This document shows, in pieces, positions 1 through 8,246 of a stretch of 18,932 bases of DNA (positions are counted from its first letter, which is position 1; each line of letters begins with the position of its first letter). The DNA is from Coemansia sp. RSA 922 (taxonomy: Eukaryota > Kickxellomycota > Kickxellomycetes > Kickxellales > Kickxellaceae): positions 1 through 18,932 of the forward strand of contig JANBQS010000399.1 in NCBI GenBank assembly GCA_027577415.1. Reading direction: 5' to 3'. The notes under the pieces are model-generated. The model saw only the letters and a list, made by a program, of their open reading frames with translations, was not told the origin of the DNA and ran no database searches. The position numbers and the translations under genes are program-made.

Positions 1-164
1 GAACTAATCAGCTGCATAGGCGGGAGTAATCCTCCGCTCCTTCCGTCGCTTAAAGTGGTGCATGAGTGGTAAAGCACAAGCTGCTGGTAGGACATGAGGC
101 ACGCCATCCTCTTCTTCTGTACGCTCGCATTTTATTATTTTATATTCACACTTTATTATTGCAT
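1..164 (+). promoter_or_regulatory. 5' flank of the Moco sulfurase gene
   Basis: No gene is visible here. The last 35 bases before the start are AT-rich (TTTATTATTTTATATT-like) and resemble the flank before the CAF40 start, which suggests a core promoter. The reading frame of the downstream gene stays open back to about position 66, but only through a GTG, so the extra residues are unlikely to be translated. Two ATGs lie upstream, at 61 and 94, in other frames. The one at 61 opens an 11-codon uORF and the one at 94 a longer out-of-frame ORF. Whether they are transcribed depends on an unknown start site. Confidence 0.4.
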
Positions 165-2780
165 ATGCCGCCAGCACATACTATGTTTTATAGGCTATTC
201 AACCTTTTGTCTATCTCTCCAAGTCGTGAAGCACCAACAGAGGAAATATCAGAAACCACACCAACCTCACGCACAAAGGAGGCTGACGACTATGACTATG
301 GTGGACGACTCGAGGCTATTCGCCACAAGGAGTATCCGCAGCTCTACAATGCATCGTCACAACTCAAAACAGTATTTCTAGACCACGCAGGGTCGACGCT
401 ATACGCAGCCAGTCATATTCGAGCGCAAGCAGAGGAGATGCTCACTACAATACCCGCAAACCCGCATTCGAACCACCCCGGATCACAGTGGACTCGCGAT
501 AAGATCGAACAGGTGCGTGACCGCCTGCTAGGATTCTTTGGCACTACATCGCGCGACTACGCACTGGTGTTCACAGCAAATGCCACTGCTGCGATCCGAC
601 TGGCGGGTGAGCTGACGCCAATGTCCAAGGATGGCACGTTTTGTTATACTAGCGCAGCACACACCAGCGTGGTTGGTCTGCGAGGTATCGCTGCCGAGCT
701 GGGTGCCATCGTCCGCCCAGTGGAGTTTGACGATCTAGATGATATTATCCAACCGGAACATACCAACGGAGTTGGCCTAGTCGCATATCCAACGCAATGT
801 AACTTCTCTGGCGAGAGGTTTCCTTGGGATGTCGCTGATAAAGTGGCAAGTCGATTTCCGGTGCATGCCGATGCCATTGGCAGCAAGGAGGGTGGAGGGC
901 ATCCGCCGTGGTGGGTTCTTGTTGACGCAGCAGCATACGCGTCGTCCTCGCCATTGAATCTCGGAGCACTGCGCACGGGTCCGGACTTTGTGGCTGTCTC
1001 AATGTACAAGATATTCGGGGCGCCCACTGGGGTAGGTGCACTGCTCGTGCGTCGGTCATCCATACCGTTTCTGCGACCCAAACGTTTCTTTGGTGGTGGT
1101 ACAGTCCATATGCTCTCCTTTGACCGTATGTGGCAGGAATTCCGCGCTGAAATCGAAGCACGTCTCGAGGATGGAACTGTCAACTTCCAAGCCATTGCCT
1201 CCTTACACCATGCGCTCGATGCTCATGCTCGCAACTTTGGCTCCATGACGCTAGTCAAACAGCATACGGCGTCCATTACTCAATACGCGCTAAGCTCACT
1301 GAGGGGTTTAAGTCACGATAACGGCCGTTCGCTGTGCACAATATACGGACATTGCAGCGCAGAATTTGGACCGACAGTCGCACTTAATCTGAAGGATGTA
1401 AATGGCAGCTTTATTGGATACATTGAGGTGGAGCGCCTGGCTGTAATGGCTGGCATTGCTATGCGGACCGGTCGGTTCTGCAATCCGGGCGCTGCTCGTC
1501 GCTGGTTGGATCTGACAACGCCAGATTTGATTCGCTACGCGTCGCTAGGCTACGCCTGTGGCGATGACAATGACGTTATTGCTGGAAAGCCCGTCGGTGC
1601 TATACGCATATCATTTGGCGCCATGACAAGTTGCGAAGACGTTGACAAGTTTGCCGCCTTTCTCATCCGACACTTCCACAACTATACGTGCGCTCAGGAG
1701 AGTACAAAGGTCAGCTCTATTAGGTCAGCTTCCGAAGAAGCAAGTATCATGAAGTGCACGAGCCCTGACAAATCCCTGTCTGCGAGCTTGCAAGTCAAAG
1801 TCGATCAGATAGTCGTCTATCCTATAAAGTCCTGCCACGGCTGGTCCGTGCCTCGCGATACGCCATGGGAGATAACTCCAAGTGGACTGAAGTACGACCG
1901 GTCGTTTGTCATCATGCGTGAAAACTCTTCCGCTCCAATGCAGCAGAAGCGATACCCGCGTATGGCACTTATCCGCCCACGTCTAGTCGACAAACAACTT
2001 GTCCTTGACGCTCCTGACCACGAATCGCTTGTCGTTAGCCTTGACCCGGCTATGCTTTGCTTAGAGACCACTCAGTCGATGGTTTGCGGCTCTCATATGC
2101 AGACTTACCGTGTTTTGTCTAATGAGATATCGAATTGGCTTACCTCAGTTTTGGCCGTCGAGTGCTATCTAGCCTGCGATCCTCGCCTGTTGCTTCCTCC
2201 TGCTATTGATGCGTACCTGCCACCATCACCGCCTAGCTCGTTAACGGAATCTGCTGCGCTGACCAGACCCCTGCCTAGTACTATGTCGCGTACAGCGAAG
2301 CGCTCAGAGATGTCGTTTGCCAACGAGTCGCAGATTCTTCTAGTTACGCATGAGAGCGCGCAAAGAGTCTCAGACTGGATTGCGGAAGAGCAAGATAGCG
2401 ACGACGCGATATCAGTCATTCGAAAGTCGTTTGGACCTTTGCAGTACCGTCCAAACATTGTAGTCAGATCTAGTTTGCGTGGAATAGGGTCTACTCGGGA
2501 GATCGAGCCATTTGAGGAGTTCGGGTGGACTGACGTTAAAATTGGCAACCTTCGCTTGCAAGTATCGGGTCCCTGTCGCCGTTGCCAGATGATTGCAATC
2601 GACCAAGAGTCGGCAAAGTCGCTGAAGGAGCCCTACTCAACTCTGGCGAGGAAGATGCGCGTCAATGGCAAAGTAGTATTTGGCATTTACCTGGATATCA
2701 TAGACGGAGCCACTAGCTTTACACGGACCGCTTCAGCCAACACTATTCAGTCGGGGATGTTGATCGATATCTCTCTTTGA
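165..2780 (+). CDS. Molybdenum cofactor sulfurase (MOCOS / HxB / ABA3 type)
   Basis: Predicted 871-residue enzyme with no intron. It moves sulfur from L-cysteine to the molybdenum cofactor, activating xanthine dehydrogenase and aldehyde oxidase-type enzymes in the cytosol. The N-terminal half (about residues 65-510) is a NifS-like PLP domain. It shows FLDHAGSTLYA near residue 69, the NPHSNHPG segment, FTANATAAIRL, QCNFSG, and the PLP lysine in MYKIFGAPTG (Lys282, codon at 1008). RTGRFCNPGA holds the likely persulfide cysteine, Cys439. The C-terminal half (about 541-865) is a MOSC domain with YPIKSC near 552 and GPCRRCQM (Cys804, Cys807). Length and domain order match the family (about 820-890 aa). 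The start is the first in-frame ATG; a second lies at 183. The stop is 35 bp from the stop of the convergent SET gene. The family is certain; the exact start is likely. Confidence 0.95.
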   Translation: MPPAHTMFYRLFNLLSISPSREAPTEEISETTPTSRTKEADDYDYGGRLEAIRHKEYPQLYNASSQLKTVFLDHAGSTLYAASHIRAQAEEMLTTIPANPHSNHPGSQWTRDKIEQVRDRLLGFFGTTSRDYALVFTANATAAIRLAGELTPMSKDGTFCYTSAAHTSVVGLRGIAAELGAIVRPVEFDDLDDIIQPEHTNGVGLVAYPTQCNFSGERFPWDVADKVASRFPVHADAIGSKEGGGHPPWWVLVDAAAYASSSPLNLGALRTGPDFVAVSMYKIFGAPTGVGALLVRRSSIPFLRPKRFFGGGTVHMLSFDRMWQEFRAEIEARLEDGTVNFQAIASLHHALDAHARNFGSMTLVKQHTASITQYALSSLRGLSHDNGRSLCTIYGHCSAEFGPTVALNLKDVNGSFIGYIEVERLAVMAGIAMRTGRFCNPGAARRWLDLTTPDLIRYASLGYACGDDNDVIAGKPVGAIRISFGAMTSCEDVDKFAAFLIRHFHNYTCAQESTKVSSIRSASEEASIMKCTSPDKSLSASLQVKVDQIVVYPIKSCHGWSVPRDTPWEITPSGLKYDRSFVIMRENSSAPMQQKRYPRMALIRPRLVDKQLVLDAPDHESLVVSLDPAMLCLETTQSMVCGSHMQTYRVLSNEISNWLTSVLAVECYLACDPRLLLPPAIDAYLPPSPPSSLTESAALTRPLPSTMSRTAKRSEMSFANESQILLVTHESAQRVSDWIAEEQDSDDAISVIRKSFGPLQYRPNIVVRSSLRGIGSTREIEPFEEFGWTDVKIGNLRLQVSGPCRRCQMIAIDQESAKSLKEPYSTLARKMRVNGKVVFGIYLDIIDGATSFTRTASANTIQSGMLIDISL

Positions 2781-2815
2781 AATCTAACTGTAGCAATAGG
2801 ATATGTACTAGTAGA

Positions 2816-4738
2816 TCAAGAAAGCTTGGTAGCAATCTTCTTGTAAGTCTTTATGCATTGCGACAGTGTCTTTCTCTCGTTGCTCCGAAGCAATTTGGCA
2901 CTCTCCCAGCGGCTGGCCATGAGTGGGTCGCTGTCAGCGGCAGGCTTCTCGCCCAAGACGGAGTCGTCAGCAAGTAGTTGCAAACGAGCTTCGGCTAAGC
3001 GATAGACGACGTTGGAGACCGTTCCGACCGAGGCCTTTCTGACTGCCCCCTCCTGGTTGGCCTTGCGGAAGGCGGCTGGCACCGGCGTATCGTTGTCTAG
3101 TTCGTCTTGGAACATGGCCCAGAATCGGCGGATGACGGGGAAGTAGTGACGGAATATTTGCTCTGAATGAGATGCCTTTTCAAACACCTCCTCGTCGGCG
3201 AGACCCAGTACAAGCAGGGCAGCAAGATTGAGATCTGGGTGTCCTGGTGCATCTATCGAGAACCGTGGCGCATTTTCGTCGTCATCGGCTTGGTTATCCT
3301 GCTCCTCATCTTCGTTGTTGCCTTCGTCATGGTCATGGTCATGGTCATGGTCATGGTCATGGTCATGGTCGTGGTCGTGGTCATGTTCATTTTCTTCCTC
3401 CTCTTCTCCTTCTTCCTCTTCTTCGTCCTCATCTTGACCACATGCTCTGTGGCGGGATTCAAATAGATCTTCGAAGCGACGGATAACGGCAGCCACGTCT
3501 ATGGCCCGCTGCTCTGATACTGACAAGGCAAATGCTTGCATAACGTTCTCGGTGCTCAAGGAGACCGAGTCGAATGGGTTCTTAGTATCACAGAATCCGT
3601 AGCGGTGAAGAAGATAAGCTGATCCATGCTCGCCATACGTGTTGAACACTTCGGTGTTGGCCTTGCATGGTCTGAACACGACCATTTCCAGGGTATCGAC
3701 AAGCTCATCGTCTTGGTCATCATCTGAATCACTCTCGCCGCTGTGCTCGCTATTCTTGTCCCCGACTGACTCCATCTCTACATCCTCGTCCTGCTGCAGC
3801 TCGCTGGCGACAGAGTTTCCCATTAGGTCGACCAACAGAGGTAGCTCCTCGCCCAATTCGTCCTCACTCTCGCTATCACTGCTGTCATCGTCCTCATCGT
3901 ATTCGCTGTCCTCTTCGCTCCCGCTATCATCCTCGCTCTCACTGTTATCTTCGCTTTCGTCCTCGCCCTCGCTGGCTCCTTCATGGCTGTCCATTTCTTC
4001 CAGGGCATCCATATGCTCGCACCCAAAGGCCTCGCCACACACGGGACAGACCATTTCCTCGCACACGATATGTACGTTCTCCTTGGCGGTCCGGTGATTG
4101 AAAATGTCGGCAAATGGAACCATAGAGTTATCTCTGTGCACATCGACAGAGAATGCACGGGAGGATACCAAACTAGCGATCTTTACGAACGATTCAAAGC
4201 AATCCCACTTGAAATTGCTACCGCCAAACACCGCCGGATACTCGGCAACAAGGTCTTGCAACACTCCAAAGTCCTCGAGCAGGCTAGCTTCATCGCGGTC
4301 AATCCACTCGCCCACGTCAGTCCCCTTTAGCCAGGAGCGCGACTGAGCGTCCCACAGAAGAGGTATATCGGCACACTCTGGAAGCGATTGCAAATAGCCG
4401 TACCAGGGGCTTTCGTGGCCTAAGGACTTTTCGTACATGACGGTGATGCACAGGGCGAGGTTACCACCAATATCAGAGTCGATAAATATGTTGGCCAGTG
4501 CGCTGGTAGCCGCTGATATCACGGCGGACTTTGGAATAACTACCAATTGTTCATCGCTCTCTAGCTTGCGAAGGGAGACCACTCCAAATCCATGAGACAA
4601 AACGGCAGTACCCTTTGAGGCGGTGTCCTGTTGCTCGACAATCTTTATGGCCTCCTCGTTGTAGGCGATCTTGTTCTCGACGAACCACTGCAAGAGCACA
4701 CGCAACTTTTCTGAGCTCGACGGATTAGTATCTGGCAT
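2816..4738 (-). CDS. SET-domain protein-lysine N-methyltransferase, SETD6/Rkm4-like
   Basis: Predicted 640 residues, single exon. The first in-frame ATG is at 4738; the frame stays open upstream only through a GTG. Residues about 45-220 hold the N-terminal SET lobe with the split substrate/SET-I region. PFADIFNHR near 207-215 is the SET NH motif, and VFNTYGEHGS..LLHRYGF near 365-385 is the post-SET catalytic tyrosine segment seen in SETD6, Rkm4 and plant Rubisco methyltransferase relatives. Residues about 385-640 resemble the Rubisco-substrate-binding domain. Family members monomethylate lysines on ribosomal or nuclear proteins; the substrate here is unknown. Odd features: about 130 residues are inserted between NHR and NTYG. 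They begin with a cluster of cysteines (CEEMVCPVCGEAFGCEH, about 225-241) that could bind zinc, followed by long Glu/Asp/Ser runs. A second acidic insert in the C-terminal domain contains ten His-Asp repeats (residues 452-471). Confidence 0.93.
   Translation of the reverse strand: MPDTNPSSSEKLRVLLQWFVENKIAYNEEAIKIVEQQDTASKGTAVLSHGFGVVSLRKLESDEQLVVIPKSAVISAATSALANIFIDSDIGGNLALCITVMYEKSLGHESPWYGYLQSLPECADIPLLWDAQSRSWLKGTDVGEWIDRDEASLLEDFGVLQDLVAEYPAVFGGSNFKWDCFESFVKIASLVSSRAFSVDVHRDNSMVPFADIFNHRTAKENVHIVCEEMVCPVCGEAFGCEHMDALEEMDSHEGASEGEDESEDNSESEDDSGSEEDSEYDEDDDSSDSESEDELGEELPLLVDLMGNSVASELQQDEDVEMESVGDKNSEHSGESDSDDDQDDELVDTLEMVVFRPCKANTEVFNTYGEHGSAYLLHRYGFCDTKNPFDSVSLSTENVMQAFALSVSEQRAIDVAAVIRRFEDLFESRHRACGQDEDEEEEEGEEEEENEHDHDHDHDHDHDHDHDHDHDEGNNEDEEQDNQADDDENAPRFSIDAPGHPDLNLAALLVLGLADEEVFEKASHSEQIFRHYFPVIRRFWAMFQDELDNDTPVPAAFRKANQEGAVRKASVGTVSNVVYRLAEARLQLLADDSVLGEKPAADSDPLMASRWESAKLLRSNERKTLSQCIKTYKKIATKLS
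3326..3385 (-). repeat. Hexanucleotide tandem repeat encoding (His-Asp)x10
   Basis: Ten copies of a 6-bp unit, GGTCAT/GTCATG on the plus strand, with two units carrying GTG in place of ATG. On the minus strand it reads as alternating His (CAT/CAC) and Asp (GAC) in frame inside the SET methyltransferase. The unit length keeps the frame whatever the copy number, so the tract can vary between strains without breaking the gene. The two synonymous CAC codons show it is not perfectly homogeneous. The flanking sequence codes for Glu-rich runs. Confidence 0.95.
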
Positions 4739-4893
4739 TTTAATAGCACAATATAGATATAGTAATAGTGTATGTAGAAAGGAAAGTGCTGTACAAAGGT
4801 AGAAAATGGCTTTGCTGCTGCCACAGACCAACCAAAAAAAAAAAGTATACAGGTTGATCTGATCGGCATGCTAGGTGATCATCGCCGAGAAGA

Positions 4894-5136
4894 TCACAGA
4901 TCCTTGCTGTGACCATGGTTCAGTACTGGATCCGGCTGCCAGTGTCCAGCCCCCGAGAGGGTCCTGACATCGACGTATGCGTGGCCATCAGATATCAGCT
5001 CCACAGAGCCCCGACCCTGGCATTTCTTAAAAAGGCGCTCCAGAGGCTTGCACACGATATAGTCGCCCTTTACGCACTCGAACTGAGTAATTCGCAAGAG
5101 AACGCAGTCCTTTGACGAATTGGGCATGTCTGCCAT
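4894..5136 (-). CDS. SOM1: Som1-like mitochondrial inner membrane peptidase subunit (twin CX9C)
   Basis: Predicted 80 residues, ATG start at 5136 (second Met at 5127). Cysteines fall at 11, 21, 29 and 39, giving C-x9-C-x7-C-x9-C, a twin-CX9C helical hairpin normally oxidised by Mia40/Erv1 in the intermembrane space. The core (CVLLRITQFEC, then VCKPLERLFKKC) lines up with the yeast Som1 pattern of C..L..W/FEC...YVC.P.KRLFE.C, which I recognise from memory of the family. Som1 supports the Imp1/Imp2 inner membrane peptidase that matures proteins sorted to the intermembrane space. Length fits (yeast about 74 aa). The residue-40-to-80 tail is not recognised. The gene is divergent from CAF40 with 212 bp between starts. 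It lies 155 bp upstream (in minus-strand sense) of the SET gene start. Confidence 0.85.
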   Translation of the reverse strand: MADMPNSSKDCVLLRITQFECVKGDYIVCKPLERLFKKCQGRGSVELISDGHAYVDVRTLSGAGHWQPDPVLNHGHSKDL

Positions 5137-5348
5137 GTCAATGGACAGAGGTATAATTGATAATAATAAAAAGGATTTTGGTAGAGTTACAAATCAGCGC
5201 AAGAAAACATCGAAATTGAAGCAAGGCGGAGGGAAAAGAGTACAAGAGAGGAGCTTTTCCACTTCGCTTTCGTTTTCACTTTTTGATTTTTATCATTATT
5301 ATTTTATTTTATTTTATTTTTCGCGTTCTTGTCAGCATCGAAATAGAA
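5137..5348. promoter_or_regulatory. Shared promoter between SOM1 and CAF40
   Basis: This 212-bp gap separates two divergently transcribed starts, so both core promoters must lie here or overlap the genes. On the CAF40 side there is a T-rich stretch with four ATTTT units at 5301-5320, about 30 bp before the ATG. On the SOM1 side, 5150-5172 is AT-rich (TATAATTGATAATAATAAAA). No known factor-binding site can be named with confidence. Confidence 0.6.
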
Positions 5349-6473
5349 ATGAGCCAAGGAACTGCGGCAGCAGGCTTGCTGGCTACGTCTGGGCATTCCA
5401 CTCAGAATTACCACTACGTGCAGCACCAGCACCAGCAACACCAACACCAACAGCAGAGCAACATGGCACAATCCAAGGGTTTAGAGGCTGCAAATTACCA
5501 AAACCAGGCACTCTATGCCCGACTCGGCAATCCACAGGCAAATGCGCCAGTCGCAGCGGCAGCAATGTACGGCAATCCCGGTGCTGGTGCAAGCTCTGGA
5601 CAAGGCGCGGGCAATATCGCTGTTGGGCATAATATGGCATCAAACGGCGTGCCCGTGGCAGCGGCTGGAGAAAACGAGACCCTGTACCAGCTTATGGTGG
5701 AGCTGTTTTCGGCAACAAACCGCGAGCAGGCGCTGGCAGAGCTGAGTCGGCGACGCGACCAGAACCCGGATCTGGGAGTAGCGCTGTGGAACGCCTACGG
5801 AGTGATGACAATTCTCTACCAGGAGATTATCGCCATCTACCCGCTACTGAATCCGCCTGCGCTGACTATGCCAGTGTCCAACCGCGCATGTAATTCGCTG
5901 GCGCTGCTACAGCTGGTAGCAACCCACGAGCAGACGCGCATGCAGTTGCTCAAGGCCAACGTTCCGCAGCTGCTCTACCCGTTCTTGAGCACGACGAGCA
6001 AGGCCAAGCAGTACGATAACCTGCGTCTGACCAGCTTGGGAGTCATCGGGGCGCTGGTAAAGTACGACAACCACGAAGTAATCAGCTTCTTTGTGGCTAC
6101 CGAGTTCCTTCCGCTGTGCCTAAAGATCATGGACATTGGGAGCGAGCTGTGCAAGGTCGTGGCCACGTTTATCTTCCAAAAGATTATTCTCGACGACGGC
6201 GGGTTCAATTACGTGACGTCGCATCCAAAGCGCCTGCACACAGTTCTGGTGATTCTAAATAACGTCATCACCCAAATGGTGGTGGCACCTTCTGGGCGCT
6301 TGCTGAAGAGCGTGACAAAGTGCTTGATCCGCTTGGCCGACAACCCAAAGGCATGCGAGGAGATGCGTGAGGGCGTCTCGGAGAACCTCAGAGACTCGAC
6401 ATTCGCCCAAGTGCTTGCTGAGGACGTGTCATACAGAAGGCTGGTGTATCAACTAATCATCAAGTTGGCATGA
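5349..6473 (+). CDS. CAF40: CCR4-NOT complex subunit Caf40 / CNOT9 (Rcd1)
   Basis: Predicted 374 residues, single exon, first in-frame ATG in the context GAAATGAGC. CNOT9 is a scaffold subunit of the cytoplasmic CCR4-NOT deadenylase that binds NOT1 and tryptophan-containing partners. Residues about 110-374 form the armadillo-type domain and match the family almost throughout: LYQLMVELFS, ALAELSRRR, LGVALWNAYG, QEIIAIYPLLNPP, SNRACNSLALLQ, LRLTSLGVIGALVK, GSELCKVVATFIFQKI, SGRLLKSVTKC, LADNP and FAQVL. The first 105 residues are low-complexity: a Gln/His-rich run near residues 20-40, then Ala/Gly-rich sequence. This is typical of fungal orthologues and probably disordered. The protein ends at the usual place for the family, so it looks intact. 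Confidence 0.98.
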   Translation: MSQGTAAAGLLATSGHSTQNYHYVQHQHQQHQHQQQSNMAQSKGLEAANYQNQALYARLGNPQANAPVAAAAMYGNPGAGASSGQGAGNIAVGHNMASNGVPVAAAGENETLYQLMVELFSATNREQALAELSRRRDQNPDLGVALWNAYGVMTILYQEIIAIYPLLNPPALTMPVSNRACNSLALLQLVATHEQTRMQLLKANVPQLLYPFLSTTSKAKQYDNLRLTSLGVIGALVKYDNHEVISFFVATEFLPLCLKIMDIGSELCKVVATFIFQKIILDDGGFNYVTSHPKRLHTVLVILNNVITQMVVAPSGRLLKSVTKCLIRLADNPKACEEMREGVSENLRDSTFAQVLAEDVSYRRLVYQLIIKLA

Positions 6474-7906
6474 CCCAGTCTCGCAAGAACGGTGCTTGTG
6501 TTGCGTCGACTAAGAAAATTTACACTTTTTCCTTTGGCATTTTTATCGCTACTTTATTCTATTTACTGTATGTTCTTTTCAACGTGTAACATTCATGTCA
6601 GTCTTTTGCTTTTGCCCGTACACACAAACTTTAATCAAGCTGTCCGCATGGGAGGTTGTGTTACATGCTATCACAGCACATCAGATATGCACTTTAGGCG
6701 GACAAAATATAGAGCAGCGCCCATGTGTGGCAGTACATAAATATGCTGACAATTCGTGCATAGTGTTTCCCTTATTTTTATCATTGTTTTTTTTTTGTTC
6801 CGCTGCTCGGGACCACACGCATCTCAAGACTTTATTCATCTGCAAGCCCCATGCATGCAACACGGCAAGGTGCGTACTTGTTTATGCCTTTTGCTCATGT
6901 CTATTGAGCGAGACAATGAGTCAAGTGGTCATACGCGCTGGTGCATGAACCTTTTCCCTCTCTCTCTCTCGCGTATAAAATGCAAGAGATGGGACAGCCT
7001 TTTAGCTGCCACAAAGAAAATGAATGCATTCGAGTCGCCCCTTCGTAGGCGAAGCGCTTTCCATTAGTGTGACAATCGCTCAATCAACGCCAACTCATCC
7101 AGCTTAAAAACCACACACGTATGTGAACACATATGTACACGCTTTAAGATTGAAATCAGTGACTTTTTGATAACAATGACGCAATTAAAGCACGAAAGAC
7201 ACAAATAGGCAAACAAGGGAGGGCTGTACAGCGTCTTGTGCTTTACGCATAAAGATATTAAAGTCTATGTTAGCCTATTTAAGCACTAGGACTTGGCAGG
7301 TGGAAGAATTGCAAAATGCGTGAAATTCATGTGTACAATTACAGGCTTCCTCGACAAAGGATAGGTGTACCAGCGCACTAGATTGCACCTACGCAATATT
7401 ATTTTTGCTCCGCATTCTACCCGGTGATCTGCATATCCCGCTCATTCACAACACACGTCGAGTAGTCCGGCATCTCAACGTTTCACGCAGGCATAGATTT
7501 ATGTCTTAATTCCCGTTTCACCAAAAGAAAATGGATATTTGCGTGCTTTAATTGAGGCCAATATGTCCACACGTCCAGCATATTAGCCCAGTTCCGCTGA
7601 GACTTTCCTCGCCCATGTGTGTTTGTGTCAGGCGCCTAATGCACTGCCACTCCACTAATCATGATTTTATGATTCTTGCGCCACTCTGACAGAGAGATCG
7701 CGTGTCTGTCTATGAACTCAGCTACGTATCCATGTTCTGTTCGCATGGGCCAGTGGATACCGATCGACCAAGCACAAGCAGCCGATGTGCCCTTCTAAGC
7801 TGCCATTTTATTTTTTTATTTTTGATACTCTTCCGATTTGGGGTGTTCTCATTTTTGCACTATGCATAGATTATAGCCGGATTTTCGAGTAATTGTCGAC
7901 AGGCGA
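6474..7906. other. Long intergenic stretch downstream of CAF40
   Basis: I see no convincing protein-coding gene. Open frames of 60-117 codons are present on both strands but have no recognisable domains, poor composition and no splice structure that I could join. Visible elements: a CT tract at about 6957-6970, directly followed by a TATAAAA at 6974-6980 on the plus strand; T-rich runs at about 6786-6797 and 7806-7823; and scattered AT-rich sequence. Part of the left end must be the CAF40 3' UTR. The TATA-like site could drive a non-coding transcript, but nothing else supports that. Confidence 0.5.
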
Positions 7907-8246
7907 TCAACAGAGGGGCGTGAAAATAGACTGGAGCAGATTTAGAGACTGGCGATCCCTGCCAGACATTTGCCTCATCGCCCTCTTCTCTCTCTCTCTC
8001 TTGCCTCTCACTATGTAGTCGTGGTAAGTGACCAGCGAGATGGACAATGTCTGAGTACCGTGCATGTCCGCTGCATAAATTATTTCTCCTCTTAAGACAT
8101 GCAAAACACGGCGATAACAAGTTTACCTGTCCAAACAGTCCAGTTCGCACGCCGTAGATGGCATAGAAAAAAAGAGGCAAGCCAACAATGACATTGCCAG
8201 ACAACCATGGCCATATGCGTTCCGGCATGGAGCGGGAAATCGACAT
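7907..8246 (-). CDS. Possible small spliced membrane-protein gene (unrecognised)
   Basis: Exon 1 would be 8246-8127 (40 codons). It starts at an ATG in the context GATCGACCATGTC and encodes a short basic segment (SISRSMPERIW) followed by a hydrophobic span (NVIVGLPLFFYAIYGV), then RTGLFGQ. It ends at a good donor, CAG/GTAAAC. The best phase-0 acceptor is ACTCAG at 8051, giving a 76-nt intron. Exon 2 (8050-7907) then reads TLSISLVTYHDYIVRGKRE and continues basic to a TGA, for 87 residues in total. An acceptor at 8071 would give only 59 residues, and reading through without splicing gives 128. Basic-then-hydrophobic organisation resembles small mitochondrial inner membrane proteins, but I do not recognise a family. 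A GA-rich run inside exon 2 is low-complexity, which weakens the case. Confidence 0.3.

Noticed and set aside
66..164. N-terminal extension of the Moco sulfurase frame
   Set aside because: The extension begins at GTG, not ATG, and crosses the AT-rich promoter-like stretch. The added residues are hydrophobic and not expected in this cytosolic family.
644..1195. Two long minus-strand frames inside the Moco sulfurase gene
   Set aside because: Antisense shadows of the strongly conserved NifS-like domain.
3167..3486. Plus-strand frames rich in Met-Val, Ser-Trp or Gly-His opposite the SET gene
   Set aside because: They are translations of the His-Asp hexanucleotide repeat in other frames.
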